Assembly (NCBI RefSeq): GCF_020329485.1
Contig: NZ_JAGKJI010000001.1
Location: 62,001-126,000 of the forward strand
Direction: 5' to 3'
DNA length: 64,000 nt
DNA from: Bradyrhizobium cenepequi
GTDB lineage: Bacteria > Pseudomonadota > Alphaproteobacteria > Rhizobiales > Xanthobacteraceae
The notes beneath the pieces are model-generated. The model worked only from the letters and a program-made list of their open reading frames with translations, was not told the DNA's origin and searched no databases. This document shows, in pieces, positions 52,079 through 60,880 of this stretch. The stretch's first letter is position 1; the number at the start of each line of letters is the position of its first letter. A program made the position numbers and the translations under genes.

Positions 52079-53866
52079 ATGGAGCGATTATCAGGTCACG
52101 CAACAATCACCAGGCGAGCGCGTCTGCTCGCCATAGCGGCCGCCACTGGCGGGATGCTGGCTGCACTGCCGGCCTTTGCCGCGGACGAGGTCAACCAGGA
52201 ACGGCTGCTCAACGTCGACAAGGAGCCGGGCAACTGGCTTCATCATCACCAGAACTACTCCGCGCACCGGTTCTCCAGCCTCAAGGAGATCAACCGCGAT
52301 ACCGTGAAGAACCTGAAGGTCGCCTGGACCATGCATCTCGGCGGCATCGAGCCCGGCGGCATCTGGAGCCATGGCGGCCTGGAAGGCACGCCGATCGCCG
52401 AGAACGGCTTCCTCTACGTCACCGATGGATGGGGCTCAGTCTACAAGATCGACGCGCATGGCGGCCGCGGCCAGCTGGTTTGGAAGATGGATCCCAAGAC
52501 TGACCGTGACTGGGCTGGTGCTGTCGCCTGCTGCGGCGTCGACAACCGCGGCGTCGCGTTGTGGGGCAATCTCGTCATCTCCCACACGCTTGATGGCCGG
52601 CTGATCGCGACCAACAAGGAGACCGGCCAGGTCGCCTGGCAGCGCACCGTCGCCGATCCCGACAAGGGCGAGGTCATCACCGGCGCGCCGCTGATCGTCA
52701 AAAACATGGCGATCACCGGGGTGGCCGGCGCGGAATACGGCATCCGCGGCTGGATCGCCGCGACCGATCTCACGACCCAGAAGGAACTCTGGCGCACACA
52801 CACGATTCCAGGCAAGGGTGAAGCGGGCAGCGACACCTGGAAGGATAGCAACAACGCGGCTGCCTCCGGCGGCGGCTCGACCTGGGTGACCGGCAGCTAC
52901 GATCCGGCAACCGACACCATCATCTGGGGCGTCGGCAATCCGGGACCGGATTGGGACAACGAGTATCGGCCGGGCGACAACCTCTATACCGACAGCTCGC
53001 TCGCCCTCGATGCCACGACCGGCAAGATCAAGTGGCACTATCAGCACACGCCGAACGACCCTTACGATTATGACAGCGTGGCGGAGAACGTGCTGGTCGA
53101 TATCCCCGGACCCAGTGGACCGCGCAAGCTCGCCCTCGAGGCCGATCGCAACGGCTTCGCCTATGCGATCGATCGCACCACCGGCAAGTTCATCTGGGGC
53201 CTTCCGTTCGTCAAGAAGGTCACATGGACCAAGGGGCTCGACCCGGAGAGCGGCAAGCCGATCGAGTATGACGCGAACAAGCCTGTGCAGACTTACATTG
53301 CCTCGGTGACGCCAAGCCGCACCAACCTGGAAACCGACATCTGCCCCGGCAACATGGGCGGCAAGAACTGGCCGCCGACCGCCTACAATCCGGACCTGAA
53401 GCTCTGGTACATCCCGGTCATCGAGAGCTGCAACCGGATCAAGGTCGAGGTGATGACTCCCGACAAGCTGAAGCCGCGTGAGTTCTGGACCGGCGGCGGC
53501 CCAAGCCAGCCGTTCAAGATCACCGGCAGCGTCACCGCGATCGACGTCACCACCGGCAAGATCGCCGGCAAGATGGAAACGCCGTTCCCGAATCTGGGCG
53601 GCATTCTGGCGACTCCCGATCTCGTCTTCAGCGGCCAGCCCTCCGGCGAAGTGATGGCGCTTGATGCCAAGTCGCTGCAGAAGCTCTGGGAGTTCAACAC
53701 CGGCGGCGGCGTCAACGCGCCACCGATGACCTTCACGGTCGATGGCAAGCAGTACCTCGCCATCCTCGTCGGCCTCGGCGGCGCCTGGGACAAGTGGTTC
53801 ATCGATTCGACGCCCGAGCTGAAGAAGATCCAGCCGGGATCGATGCTCTACGTGTTCGCGCTCTGA
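52079..53866 (+). CDS. PQQ-dependent alcohol dehydrogenase, lanthanide type predicted
   Basis: This 595-residue periplasmic quinoprotein has a signal peptide (about residues 13-35, LLAIAAATGGMLAALPAFAA) and an eight-bladed propeller. Features shown: adjacent Cys151-Cys152 (GAVACCGVDNRG), Glu219 and Asn287 as metal ligands, and catalytic Asp330 with extra Asp332 (NDPYDYDSV). In Ca enzymes such as MxaF the second position is Ala; Asp at +2 is the lanthanide marker (XoxF, ExaF). AGGAGG precedes ATG 52079. Substrate likely an alcohol or aldehyde. Cytochrome c follows. Confidence 0.92.
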   Translation: MERLSGHATITRRARLLAIAAATGGMLAALPAFAADEVNQERLLNVDKEPGNWLHHHQNYSAHRFSSLKEINRDTVKNLKVAWTMHLGGIEPGGIWSHGGLEGTPIAENGFLYVTDGWGSVYKIDAHGGRGQLVWKMDPKTDRDWAGAVACCGVDNRGVALWGNLVISHTLDGRLIATNKETGQVAWQRTVADPDKGEVITGAPLIVKNMAITGVAGAEYGIRGWIAATDLTTQKELWRTHTIPGKGEAGSDTWKDSNNAAASGGGSTWVTGSYDPATDTIIWGVGNPGPDWDNEYRPGDNLYTDSSLALDATTGKIKWHYQHTPNDPYDYDSVAENVLVDIPGPSGPRKLALEADRNGFAYAIDRTTGKFIWGLPFVKKVTWTKGLDPESGKPIEYDANKPVQTYIASVTPSRTNLETDICPGNMGGKNWPPTAYNPDLKLWYIPVIESCNRIKVEVMTPDKLKPREFWTGGGPSQPFKITGSVTAIDVTTGKIAGKMETPFPNLGGILATPDLVFSGQPSGEVMALDAKSLQKLWEFNTGGGVNAPPMTFTVDGKQYLAILVGLGGAWDKWFIDSTPELKKIQPGSMLYVFAL

Positions 53867-53878
53867 CCTCTAACCACG

Positions 53879-53903
53879 GAGGGCCCGGCAATGCCGGGCC
53901 CTC
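53879..53903 (+). terminator. Intercistronic hairpin between dehydrogenase and cytochrome genes
   Basis: gagggcccggc-aat-gccgggccctc, a perfect 11-bp stem with a 3-nt loop, just after the dehydrogenase stop. There is no T tract, so it probably stabilises or attenuates the message rather than terminating it fully. Confidence 0.65.
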
Positions 53904-53926
53904 CCACTTCTTCAACAAGAGACGTC

Positions 53927-54499
53927 ATGATGATCTTCAACGCATCCTCGGCGATCGCACGCATACTGCTGATGAGCGTCGTCGCCCTGATTCTTTCGAT
54001 GCCAGCCGTTGCGTTCGGTCAGTCGGCGCAAGCGACAGCCTCAGATCCGACCAATGCCGGCAAGGCGGTGTTCAGCAAGGCCAATTGCATGGGGTGCCAC
54101 AAGTGGCACGGCAATGGCGGCGGCGGCTACGGCGGCGATGCGCTGTCGCTGCGCAAGACTCAGCTGACTCGCGAGCAAATCATTGAGACCGTCAGTTGCG
54201 GGCGGCCCACCACAGGCATGCCGTTCTTCGTGCGCGGTGCTTATGATGAGGTGAAGTGCTACGGCATGAATCGCGCGGAGGCGGGGAGTCACATGCCGCC
54301 CGAGGCCGGAACGTTGCTGCGGCAGAAGGATATCGAGGCGGTCGCCGACTATGTGCTTGCGCATATCAAGGGCGCGGGCGAGCCGACTTATGCGGAATGC
54401 GTCGCCTTCTTCTCGAGCACGTCGCGCGTTTGCGACATCTACAAGACCCAGGCGCAGAAGCCGGACGATGCGACGACGAGCACGGGGAAGAGCCAGTGA
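53927..54499 (+). CDS. Periplasmic cytochrome c (electron acceptor of the PQQ dehydrogenase)
   Basis: This 190-residue protein has a signal peptide (about residues 8-35) and one haem site: Cys54-Met-Gly-Cys57-His58 in KANCMGCHKWHGN. The sixth ligand could be Met98 (TTGMPFF) or Met123 (SHMPPEAGT). Four other Cys (91, 111, 158, 169) may form disulfides. A glycine-rich insertion GNGGGGYGGDALS follows the haem site. By position it accepts electrons from the PQQ enzyme. Start ATG 53927; ATG 53930 equally possible. Confidence 0.88.
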   Translation: MMIFNASSAIARILLMSVVALILSMPAVAFGQSAQATASDPTNAGKAVFSKANCMGCHKWHGNGGGGYGGDALSLRKTQLTREQIIETVSCGRPTTGMPFFVRGAYDEVKCYGMNRAEAGSHMPPEAGTLLRQKDIEAVADYVLAHIKGAGEPTYAECVAFFSSTSRVCDIYKTQAQKPDDATTSTGKSQ

Positions 54500-55143
54500 C
54501 GATCAGGCTGAGACTTTGTGGAATCCTTGCCGGCCTGCTCGCCTGGCAGGCCGTCGCCCTCGCCAACTCTCCGGTGAGGGCGGAGGAATTCGCCGGCAAC
54601 GACCTGCGCGACATCCGCCTTGGCATGGCCGTGAACGAATTGGCAGAATCAGGCTATGTCGATTTCTACTGTGCGACGGACCCGCGGCACACCTTGACCG
54701 GCTGGAAGGAATGGCGCGATTGCCCCGCCGGCGCGAGCGGGGCGCGGGCGATCCGGTTTGGATATGATCCCATGACCAGCCGGGACGGCACGATGGTGGC
54801 GGGCCATCCGGCACTCCTGACCCTCTTGATCGACGATGGCGGGCATGTGGCGGGCCTCCTGATCGAGACCGATCCGAAGGCACGTCTCTACATCCGCAAG
54901 AAGGCGTTCCTGCTCGGGCTGCAGGCCAAGTCGCGCTATGGCGCCGACGGCTGGGCCTGCACCGAGGGCCAGCCTGATCAGGGAGACCAGCCAGTGGGCG
55001 GCGTCTACCTCAAGGAGCGCTGCACCAAGACCATCAGCGGCCGTTCACTCGTCGTCGAGCGCAATCTGTTCCGCCGGCCCGACCAGGACACCAAGAGCTT
55101 CGTCGACGAAACGCGGATCAGCATCCTGCGCGCCAAGAACTAG
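54496..55143 (+). CDS. Exported protein of unknown function coupled to the cytochrome c gene
   Basis: This 215-residue protein has a signal peptide (TIRLRLCGILAGLLAWQAVA, cleaved near VRAEE). The mature part is Asp/Gly-rich (NDLRDIRLGMAVNELAESGY, GWKEWRDCPAGASGARAIRF, LLTLLIDDGGHVAGLLIETD) with four to five cysteines. I recognise no family. The GTG start at 54496 overlaps the cytochrome stop by 4 nt, so it is translationally coupled and probably belongs to the same periplasmic module. A role in maturation, assembly or metal capture would be guesswork. Confidence 0.78.
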   Translation: MTIRLRLCGILAGLLAWQAVALANSPVRAEEFAGNDLRDIRLGMAVNELAESGYVDFYCATDPRHTLTGWKEWRDCPAGASGARAIRFGYDPMTSRDGTMVAGHPALLTLLIDDGGHVAGLLIETDPKARLYIRKKAFLLGLQAKSRYGADGWACTEGQPDQGDQPVGGVYLKERCTKTISGRSLVVERNLFRRPDQDTKSFVDETRISILRAKN

Positions 55144-55321
55144 AGCCTGGAAAGCAAGATCGAGTTGCACGCGCGAGAGCCGAAGTTGACCAAGGCCGGT
55201 CTCGCCGATATCCAGACGACGTACCGTGGATTCGTTTCCTGGTGTCCGGCGGCTGGTGGTGGATGACGGGCAGGCCGTTCAACGGCGGTCTCGTCACGAA
55301 ATGAGGTGTCGTGCAATTCCA

Positions 55322-55930
55322 ATGGATGGCCACAATGACCTGCATCAGAGCCATGAGATCTTCGTCCACATCCGCATCATCGTCGGAATGATTCTGGGCA
55401 TCAGCATTGCCCGGCTCGTCAGCGGCGTGACTCGATTTCTTCAACACCCCGGCAAGGAAAGGATCAACCTCCACCATGTTGGGTGGGCCATCTTCCTGTT
55501 CGTCGCCATCATCCACTTCTGGTGGTTCGAATTCGCGCTGTCCAGGATCGAGCGGTGGACGTTCGAGAGCTATTTTCTCATCATCTGCTACGCCGTGGTG
55601 TTCGTCATGCTGGCCGCAATGGTCTTTCCGGACAACATGGGCGAACATGACGGGCTGAAGGAGTATTTCTGGAATCGCCGGAAGGTATTCTACGTTCTCC
55701 TTTTGATCATGTTTTCAGTTGATATTCTCGACACGCTCCTGAAGGGAGCGAACTACTACAAGCAAATCTATGGCTGGTATTATCCGGTAAGGCAGAGCCT
55801 CCTGATTGGCGGGACAATAGGGGCGCTGCTTTCGGCTTCCCAGCGATACCACGTTGCGTTCGTCGCCTTTGCATTGGCATTCCAGATTATCTGGGTCGTC
55901 AGTCTGTTCGGCGTGCTAGGTCCGGCCTGA
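55322..55930 (+). CDS. Multi-span membrane protein of unknown function
   Basis: This 202-residue protein has about five transmembrane helices: residues 15-35 (HIRIIVGMILGISIARLVSG), about 55-75 (WAIFLFVAIIHFWWFEFAL), about 87-107 (YFLIICYAVVFVMLAAMVF), about 128-146 (FYVLLLIMFSVDILDTLL), and 180-200. No named family recognised. The start is uncertain: ATG 55322 or ATG 55301, neither with a good ribosome site. Same direction as, but 178 bp after, the PQQ module. Confidence 0.68.
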   Translation: MDGHNDLHQSHEIFVHIRIIVGMILGISIARLVSGVTRFLQHPGKERINLHHVGWAIFLFVAIIHFWWFEFALSRIERWTFESYFLIICYAVVFVMLAAMVFPDNMGEHDGLKEYFWNRRKVFYVLLLIMFSVDILDTLLKGANYYKQIYGWYYPVRQSLLIGGTIGALLSASQRYHVAFVAFALAFQIIWVVSLFGVLGPA

Positions 55931-55995
55931 AGCAGCCGAAAGCGCGCGGCATGACGCATGCCGCTAGCCCCAATGGCGACATCCGGCGATTGAAA

Positions 55996-56418
55996 TCAGG
56001 CGGATGCCGAATACGGCGTCCGCGCGATCCGGCCCTCCGCGGCAACGGTGAGTGACGTGCCGTCCGCGAAGGCGAGGGTTGCGGGGCTGTACGGTCCGAG
56101 CTGCAGCGTGATGCTATCGTCGCTACCCTCGAAGCTGATCGTCGCCACGGAGCCGGATATGCTCACACGGGTGTTGTCCGCGCTGAGGCTAGTTCCTGCA
56201 ATCGCAGCAGGAAGGCCCTGTACCACAGGCGAAGTGCCGATGCTGGTCGAGGTGTTGGCCGGCGCGCTCCGCAGCGGGCACGGCTCGCCGGTAACGCTCC
56301 ATGTTGCACGCAAGCGGGGAACCAAGTCCTCTGCAGGTAAGGAGATAAGCAGGAATCGCCCGCTCCGGTCGTGATCGTTCCGGATCCACTGCCATCCGGT
56401 TGCCCTCGCGTCATGCAT
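55996..56418 (-). CDS. Hypothetical protein, possibly a C-terminal remnant
   Basis: This 140-residue ORF starts at ATG 56418. Its second half is serine/threonine-rich and beta-like (ADNTRVSISGSVATISFEGS, ITLQLGPYSPATLAFADGTS). The N-terminal part does not look like a signal sequence. No ribosome site is obvious and the upstream DNA is AT-rich, so the 5' end may have been lost. I do not recognise a family. Confidence 0.4.
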   Translation of the reverse strand: MHDARATGWQWIRNDHDRSGRFLLISLPAEDLVPRLRATWSVTGEPCPLRSAPANTSTSIGTSPVVQGLPAAIAGTSLSADNTRVSISGSVATISFEGSDDSITLQLGPYSPATLAFADGTSLTVAAEGRIARTPYSASA

Positions 56419-56824
56419 TTAAATGTGATTAGACTTCATGCAACTTTTGATTTAATTTATTTATTGCCAGCTAATTTAAATCGGTCCGTTGTTTTTCATT
56501 CTGCAAGAGAGATTTCGGATGCTCAACTCAGAAGAGCCAGATCCAATGGTCGAAGCGAAAGCGGATTCTGATTGGCAGAATTTCCCGTTCGCCTGCGGAA
56601 AATTCGCGGTGATTGCACTTCGTCGGCGACGAAATCCGCAATGGCAAGCGCGACGCAGGCCGGCAATCGAGAGGCCGATGGCGCGCTGAAGACGCTGCCC
56701 CAATCCGCGCGCGGGCAGGGCGTAATACCACAATTTAATTCTTGTTTATTTCGCGCTTTGCGAAATCGGATTTTCGTCGCTCGGCCTTGATCGACATCGT
56801 TATCGGCGTACCAAGGAGGAAAAC
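56419..56824. promoter_or_regulatory. AT-rich intergenic region upstream of the RTX gene
   Basis: 406 bp; 56419-56500 is strikingly AT-rich for this genome (tttgatttaatttatttatt). Beyond a presumed promoter and the AAGGAGGAAAAC ribosome site of the RTX gene, I see nothing else. Confidence 0.45.
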
Positions 56825-58435
56825 ATGGCGAATACCAATCAGGTTAAAACCCTAACCGCACAGCAATTGATGGGAACTGACGGGTCTCTCGCAGATCCCC
56901 GGGCGTTGGATTGGCTCTCCCTCATAGATCCCATCAACAATTTAATCATTGGCACCAGACACGACGATGTCCTCAGCGCACAGGCTGACGGCGACATTGT
57001 CCTCGGCCTTGCCGGCGATGATCGCTTGAGTAGCGCATTCAACCGGACAGCATTGATCGGCGATCGCGGCGACGACGCTTTGACAACCGAGGTTGTTGTC
57101 CCGCAGGGCGATGGGCCTTCGCACGGACTTGCCATTCAGTTCGGCGGAGCAGGCAACGACCATCTTGATGCGACCGTGACTCTTCAGGGTGAGAGCGCGC
57201 CTCAGAGTACTGAGAAGACCGTAGATGTGCTCCTCGATGGCGGCAGCGGAAACGACACTATCAACGCCACGGCGAATGTGGCGTCTGCGGTCTTCGGGAC
57301 CGTAACCGTCAGAACAGATGTGATCGGCGGGAGCGGCGACGATACCATTCATGCCGTTGCAGATGGCCGTAACGCTATCGGAAACAGCATCGCCATGAAC
57401 ACCGTCGACGGCGGATGCGGCGATGACCACATCACGGCTCACGCCGAAACGGAATTCCATGCGATCGGCGGCACAGCCAGCAACGTGCTTTTCGGTGGTA
57501 GCGGCAACGATGTCTTGGATGCGTCAGCTGAGGGGCGATCCAATTCCACCGATTTGGTGACAAATGAGCTTCACGGCGGCCGGGGCAACGACGTATTGCA
57601 CGCCTTCAACCTGACGGACTCCAATACCAGCACGCCGGTTGGCATCAACCAGCTATGGGGCGATGACGGCAACGACACCCTCGAGGCGACGCATTCCACC
57701 GATGGCGAGAACGCCGTTACGGATGTCACGAACTACCTGGATGGCGGGAAAGGCAGTGATACCCTGATTGCGAACTCCACCGCGCTTGGCGGATTTGTTC
57801 GCGCACTCAACCAACTCGAGGGGGGCAGTGGAAGCGATAGCCTCACGGCACATCTCGACGCGGTGGCGCACGGTGGAATTGGTCCTGGGGGAGACCTCTA
57901 CAATGTGGCGAATGTCCTGAATGGTGGGGCCGGAGATGACCAGCTCACCGCGTTTCTTTCGGCAACTCCCAATCCTGCGGTGACGGACAACTCCATTGCC
58001 GAGAACCGTCTGGATGGCGGCGCTGGAAACGATGTCCTGACGGCAACCGTTGCGCCAGGTTCGCTCGGATCGAGCTTCCTCAGTGGCGGTGCAGGCAATG
58101 ATCAACTCACGGTCATTGGTGGGTCAGGCAATGTCCTTGATGGGGGCGATGGCAACGACACGCTCACGGGCGGCATCGGGAACGATAATATGCTCGGCGG
58201 CCGCGGCGCGGATACCTTCGTCTTTGCCGCCCAGAGCGGGCACGACACGGCCGATTTCCAGGCGGGGCGAGACAAGATCGACCTCACGGCCTTGGCCGCG
58301 AACAACATCCACGACTTTGACGATTTGAGTATCGACGTCAGCGGTGGAAATACCATGATTCACTTTGATGCCAGCAATGACCTTACCATCACGGGCGCTC
58401 AGAACCTCAGCGCAAGTGATTTTTGGTTCGCGTAG
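56825..58435 (+). CDS. RTX-repeat calcium-binding secreted protein
   Basis: This 536-residue acidic protein is filled with hemolysin-type GGxGxDxLx nonapeptides (for example LDGGSGNDTI, VIGGSGDDTIHA, LFGGSGNDVLDA, LDGGAGNDVLTA, MLGGRGADTFVF). These fold into calcium-bound beta-rolls. There is no Sec signal. The C-terminal part (AGRDKIDLTALAANN to LTITGAQNLSASDFWFA) is the usual end of type I-secreted RTX proteins. The ribosome site is excellent. No TolC/HlyB/HlyD genes are in the window. It may be an adhesin or a surface layer/biofilm protein; no enzyme domain is visible. Confidence 0.9.
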   Translation: MANTNQVKTLTAQQLMGTDGSLADPRALDWLSLIDPINNLIIGTRHDDVLSAQADGDIVLGLAGDDRLSSAFNRTALIGDRGDDALTTEVVVPQGDGPSHGLAIQFGGAGNDHLDATVTLQGESAPQSTEKTVDVLLDGGSGNDTINATANVASAVFGTVTVRTDVIGGSGDDTIHAVADGRNAIGNSIAMNTVDGGCGDDHITAHAETEFHAIGGTASNVLFGGSGNDVLDASAEGRSNSTDLVTNELHGGRGNDVLHAFNLTDSNTSTPVGINQLWGDDGNDTLEATHSTDGENAVTDVTNYLDGGKGSDTLIANSTALGGFVRALNQLEGGSGSDSLTAHLDAVAHGGIGPGGDLYNVANVLNGGAGDDQLTAFLSATPNPAVTDNSIAENRLDGGAGNDVLTATVAPGSLGSSFLSGGAGNDQLTVIGGSGNVLDGGDGNDTLTGGIGNDNMLGGRGADTFVFAAQSGHDTADFQAGRDKIDLTALAANNIHDFDDLSIDVSGGNTMIHFDASNDLTITGAQNLSASDFWFA

Positions 58436-58517
58436 CTGACTGCCGCGGTTCGTTTTCGGAAACGGGCTGCGGCCATCGCGACACCTGCCTTTACCTCGAT
58501 GAGCCGGCATCGTCGGC

Positions 58518-58781
58518 TCAATCGCGGCTGTTTTCGCCTGCTTTGCTACCGCTTGGAGGCGCGGCCCCAGGCTTGGGCGGTGCTGGGCTGCCCACGCTAC
58601 CGGATGAACCGGTCCGGGCTCCAGGTTTGAGTGGCGGTGCGCTCCCGCCCACGGCACCTGTAGCAGCAGCCGGGTCTCCAGGTTTAGGCGGCGGTGGACT
58701 GCCCACACCCTGGGCAAAAACCTGAATTGGTGTGAGTGTGAGAGCTACGGCGATCAGGATGGAGAGCTTACTTTCTGACAT
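58518..58781 (-). CDS. Small secreted Pro/Gly-rich protein
   Basis: This 87-residue protein has a signal peptide (MSESKLSILIAVALTLTPIQ, cleaved near VFAQG). The mature part is low-complexity: repeats of PPPPKPGDPAAATG-like and SAPPLKPGART units. ATG 58781 has GGGAGAAACG upstream. Proline-rich envelope-associated proteins of this style have no known function. It is convergent with the RTX gene. Confidence 0.6.
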   Translation of the reverse strand: MSESKLSILIAVALTLTPIQVFAQGVGSPPPPKPGDPAAATGAVGGSAPPLKPGARTGSSGSVGSPAPPKPGAAPPSGSKAGENSRD

Positions 58782-59223
58782 TCGTTTCTCCCGATGGTGT
58801 CTCACGACAACCTTCGGGTCTGGTGCGAAGTTCCTTGTCGGCCCCGGCCAGCAAGGCCACGATTTCTTGTTCACAGTGTGAATTGCAGCACACCGCGCAA
58901 GCGCGAATCGCCGTAAACTTTACGCGCGTCCTTAGGCGCGTTTTTCTCCCTGACCTTGAGCCCGTCGCAAATGGCGGGCTTCCTTCGGTAGGGCGCGCAG
59001 ATCACTGGCGCTCTCGCGCAGCTATGATCTCGAACGGCGCGTCTCGCTTTCTCGGACGGCTGGCATCTCGAACGACGCAGGTCGAATTTTGTGGTCCATC
59101 CGATAGCTGGCCCGTGCGAACTGGTTGATGCTGTGGGCCATCGCATCGATCGAGACACGGCCGCCTTCGATAGCATGGCTGATGGTCTCATCACGCTGAT
59201 CCTTGGGACGCCCATCGGTAGAT
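58782..59223. other. Intergenic region with possible decayed coding sequence
   Basis: Between 59040 and 59223 the minus strand has an open frame that reads smoothly like protein (KDQRDETISHAIEGG, IDAMAHSINQFARAS, YRMDHKIRPASFE) but has no clear start. A small hairpin with a T run lies at 58922-58945. No recognised family. Confidence 0.4.
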
Positions 59224-60150
59224 CTATGCCTCCTCGAAGAAATCTTCGTCCAAACGTCTGAACTCGATGGTTCGGCTTGTTCGGACGCCTATGCCGTGCT
59301 CGATCATCAAGTCGGCCAAGCTAGGGCCGTCAAGAAGCACGACCCGCTGCGAAAGATGCTTCACGAAGTCGCGCGCCTGAGCACTGAAGTTGGAAGTGGT
59401 AACAAAAACACCCTTGCTTGCGCCGAGCCCGACAAGGCTGCCAACAAAAGCTTGCACATCCGGCCGACCGACGGCATTTCCGGCCGCGTAGCGCTTTGCC
59501 TGAACGTAAACGCGATCGAGGCCTAGCCGATCTTCATTGATCACGCCGTCAACACCACCGTCTCCACTCCGGCCAAGCTGGGCGGCAGCGTTCTTGTGTG
59601 ATCCGCCGTATCCCATGGCGACCAGGAGTTCGACGATTAATTGCTCGAAGAAGGCCGGACTGTTTTTCGCAACGCGATCCAGGAGATCGGCGCGAAGGGT
59701 GCTTTCAAGGGTCTGGTAGGCCGCCTCAACCTGCTCTTCAGGTGTTGTCCCAGAATCGAGCGAACCTCTTGCAGAAGTGCCCTCGGTTGTACTGGAGGCC
59801 GCACCACCCTCGTTTCGATAAAACTCTCGAAACTCTGGCTGCCTCATTAATACCGAAACGTCGATGCGAGGCAGATTTTCCGCGAGCAACTCGCGGCCGG
59901 CTTGAGTGATAGAAAACAGTCCTCTTCCGGGCGAGGCGAGGAAGCTGGCCTTGGTCAAATAGAACTTTGCCCAGTGGATACGGTTATGCAAAACCCGCTG
60001 CCGTCCGCTTGGCAGGAGCTTCTGCCGCTCCTCCTCTGTCAGGCCGAGCCTGTCCGCGATAAGATCAACGACATCAGCAACCCGCTGCTCCCCCTCGCTG
60101 GCAAGTTGAAGCACTGGCAACATTAGCGTCTGATAATCCGGGATTGCCAT
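59224..60150 (-). CDS. Mrr-like (type IV) restriction endonuclease
   Basis: This 308-residue protein has an N-terminal winged-helix-like domain (Mrr_N; MLPVLQLASEGEQRVADVVD, NRIHWAKFYLTKASFLASPG) and a C-terminal PD-(D/E)xK nuclease domain (residues ~170-260). The catalytic pattern is visible as FFEQLIVELLVAMGYGG, GDGGVDGVINEDRLGLDRV and YVQAKRYA, i.e. Asp in GGVDG and Gln-x-Lys. Mrr enzymes cut modified foreign DNA. No methyltransferase is adjacent, as expected for type IV. ATG 60150 is the natural start. Confidence 0.88.
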   Translation of the reverse strand: MAIPDYQTLMLPVLQLASEGEQRVADVVDLIADRLGLTEEERQKLLPSGRQRVLHNRIHWAKFYLTKASFLASPGRGLFSITQAGRELLAENLPRIDVSVLMRQPEFREFYRNEGGAASSTTEGTSARGSLDSGTTPEEQVEAAYQTLESTLRADLLDRVAKNSPAFFEQLIVELLVAMGYGGSHKNAAAQLGRSGDGGVDGVINEDRLGLDRVYVQAKRYAAGNAVGRPDVQAFVGSLVGLGASKGVFVTTSNFSAQARDFVKHLSQRVVLLDGPSLADLMIEHGIGVRTSRTIEFRRLDEDFFEEA

Positions 60151-60532
60151 GGTAGCTGAATCTCAGTTTGGACGACATGTTGTAGGCTACCACGGGCTCA
60201 ATTCAAAGTTCGCAACGTGCCCTCGCGGGAGGGCTGGGGGGACCTACAATGGGTCCAGCGGCTGAGGGTCCCAAAAGAGGAAGGCCCCGTTTCCGGGGCC
60301 CGACGTGTCAAATGGTTTCGCCGCGAGCCCTCATGCCGGCAAGCATCGGCTACTGTGCATGGGGTTGTTTTCGGTTTTTTTTCGTCGTGTGCCCGGATCA
60401 CCTCGACCTTGCTCGACGGTGCACAAACGCTCCCGTGCGGAGCCGCTCACTGCCCCGCGCAACGCGCAAAAACAGTCGCAAGCCGCCAACTGCGCGGTGT
60501 GAGTCTCAACTTGGTTGATTCTGTTGGGCTGC
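60151..60532. other. Intergenic region downstream of tRNA-Thr
   Basis: 382 bp. A hairpin ggccccg-tttc-cggggcc (60283-60300) has, on the minus strand, a following T-rich run (cctcttttggg) and could end the tRNA-Thr transcript. No gene is evident. Confidence 0.45.
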
Positions 60533-60607
<75 letters not shown>

Positions 60608-60880
60608 ATGCCCGGGAATGAAGAATCGGCCCAATTGGCCCCAGCGGGCGCGGCGGTTCTTGCCACAAGCCCCCCTCCGGCGCAAGCGCGGGGACGGCGG
60701 GGGCTCCTAAAAACGCTTCGTCCGGTCGAAATTCGGCCAATTCGGGGCGCTTCGGTTCCATGGGCGTTCGGGAGTGCGACTTTGGCCGACTTGCCCCCGC
60801 CAACGCACCCAAGGCCGGGAGTCCACCTCCCCGATCGACCGGTGCATGGCCGCCCGCGCGTGGTCTATTGTCATTTGCCT

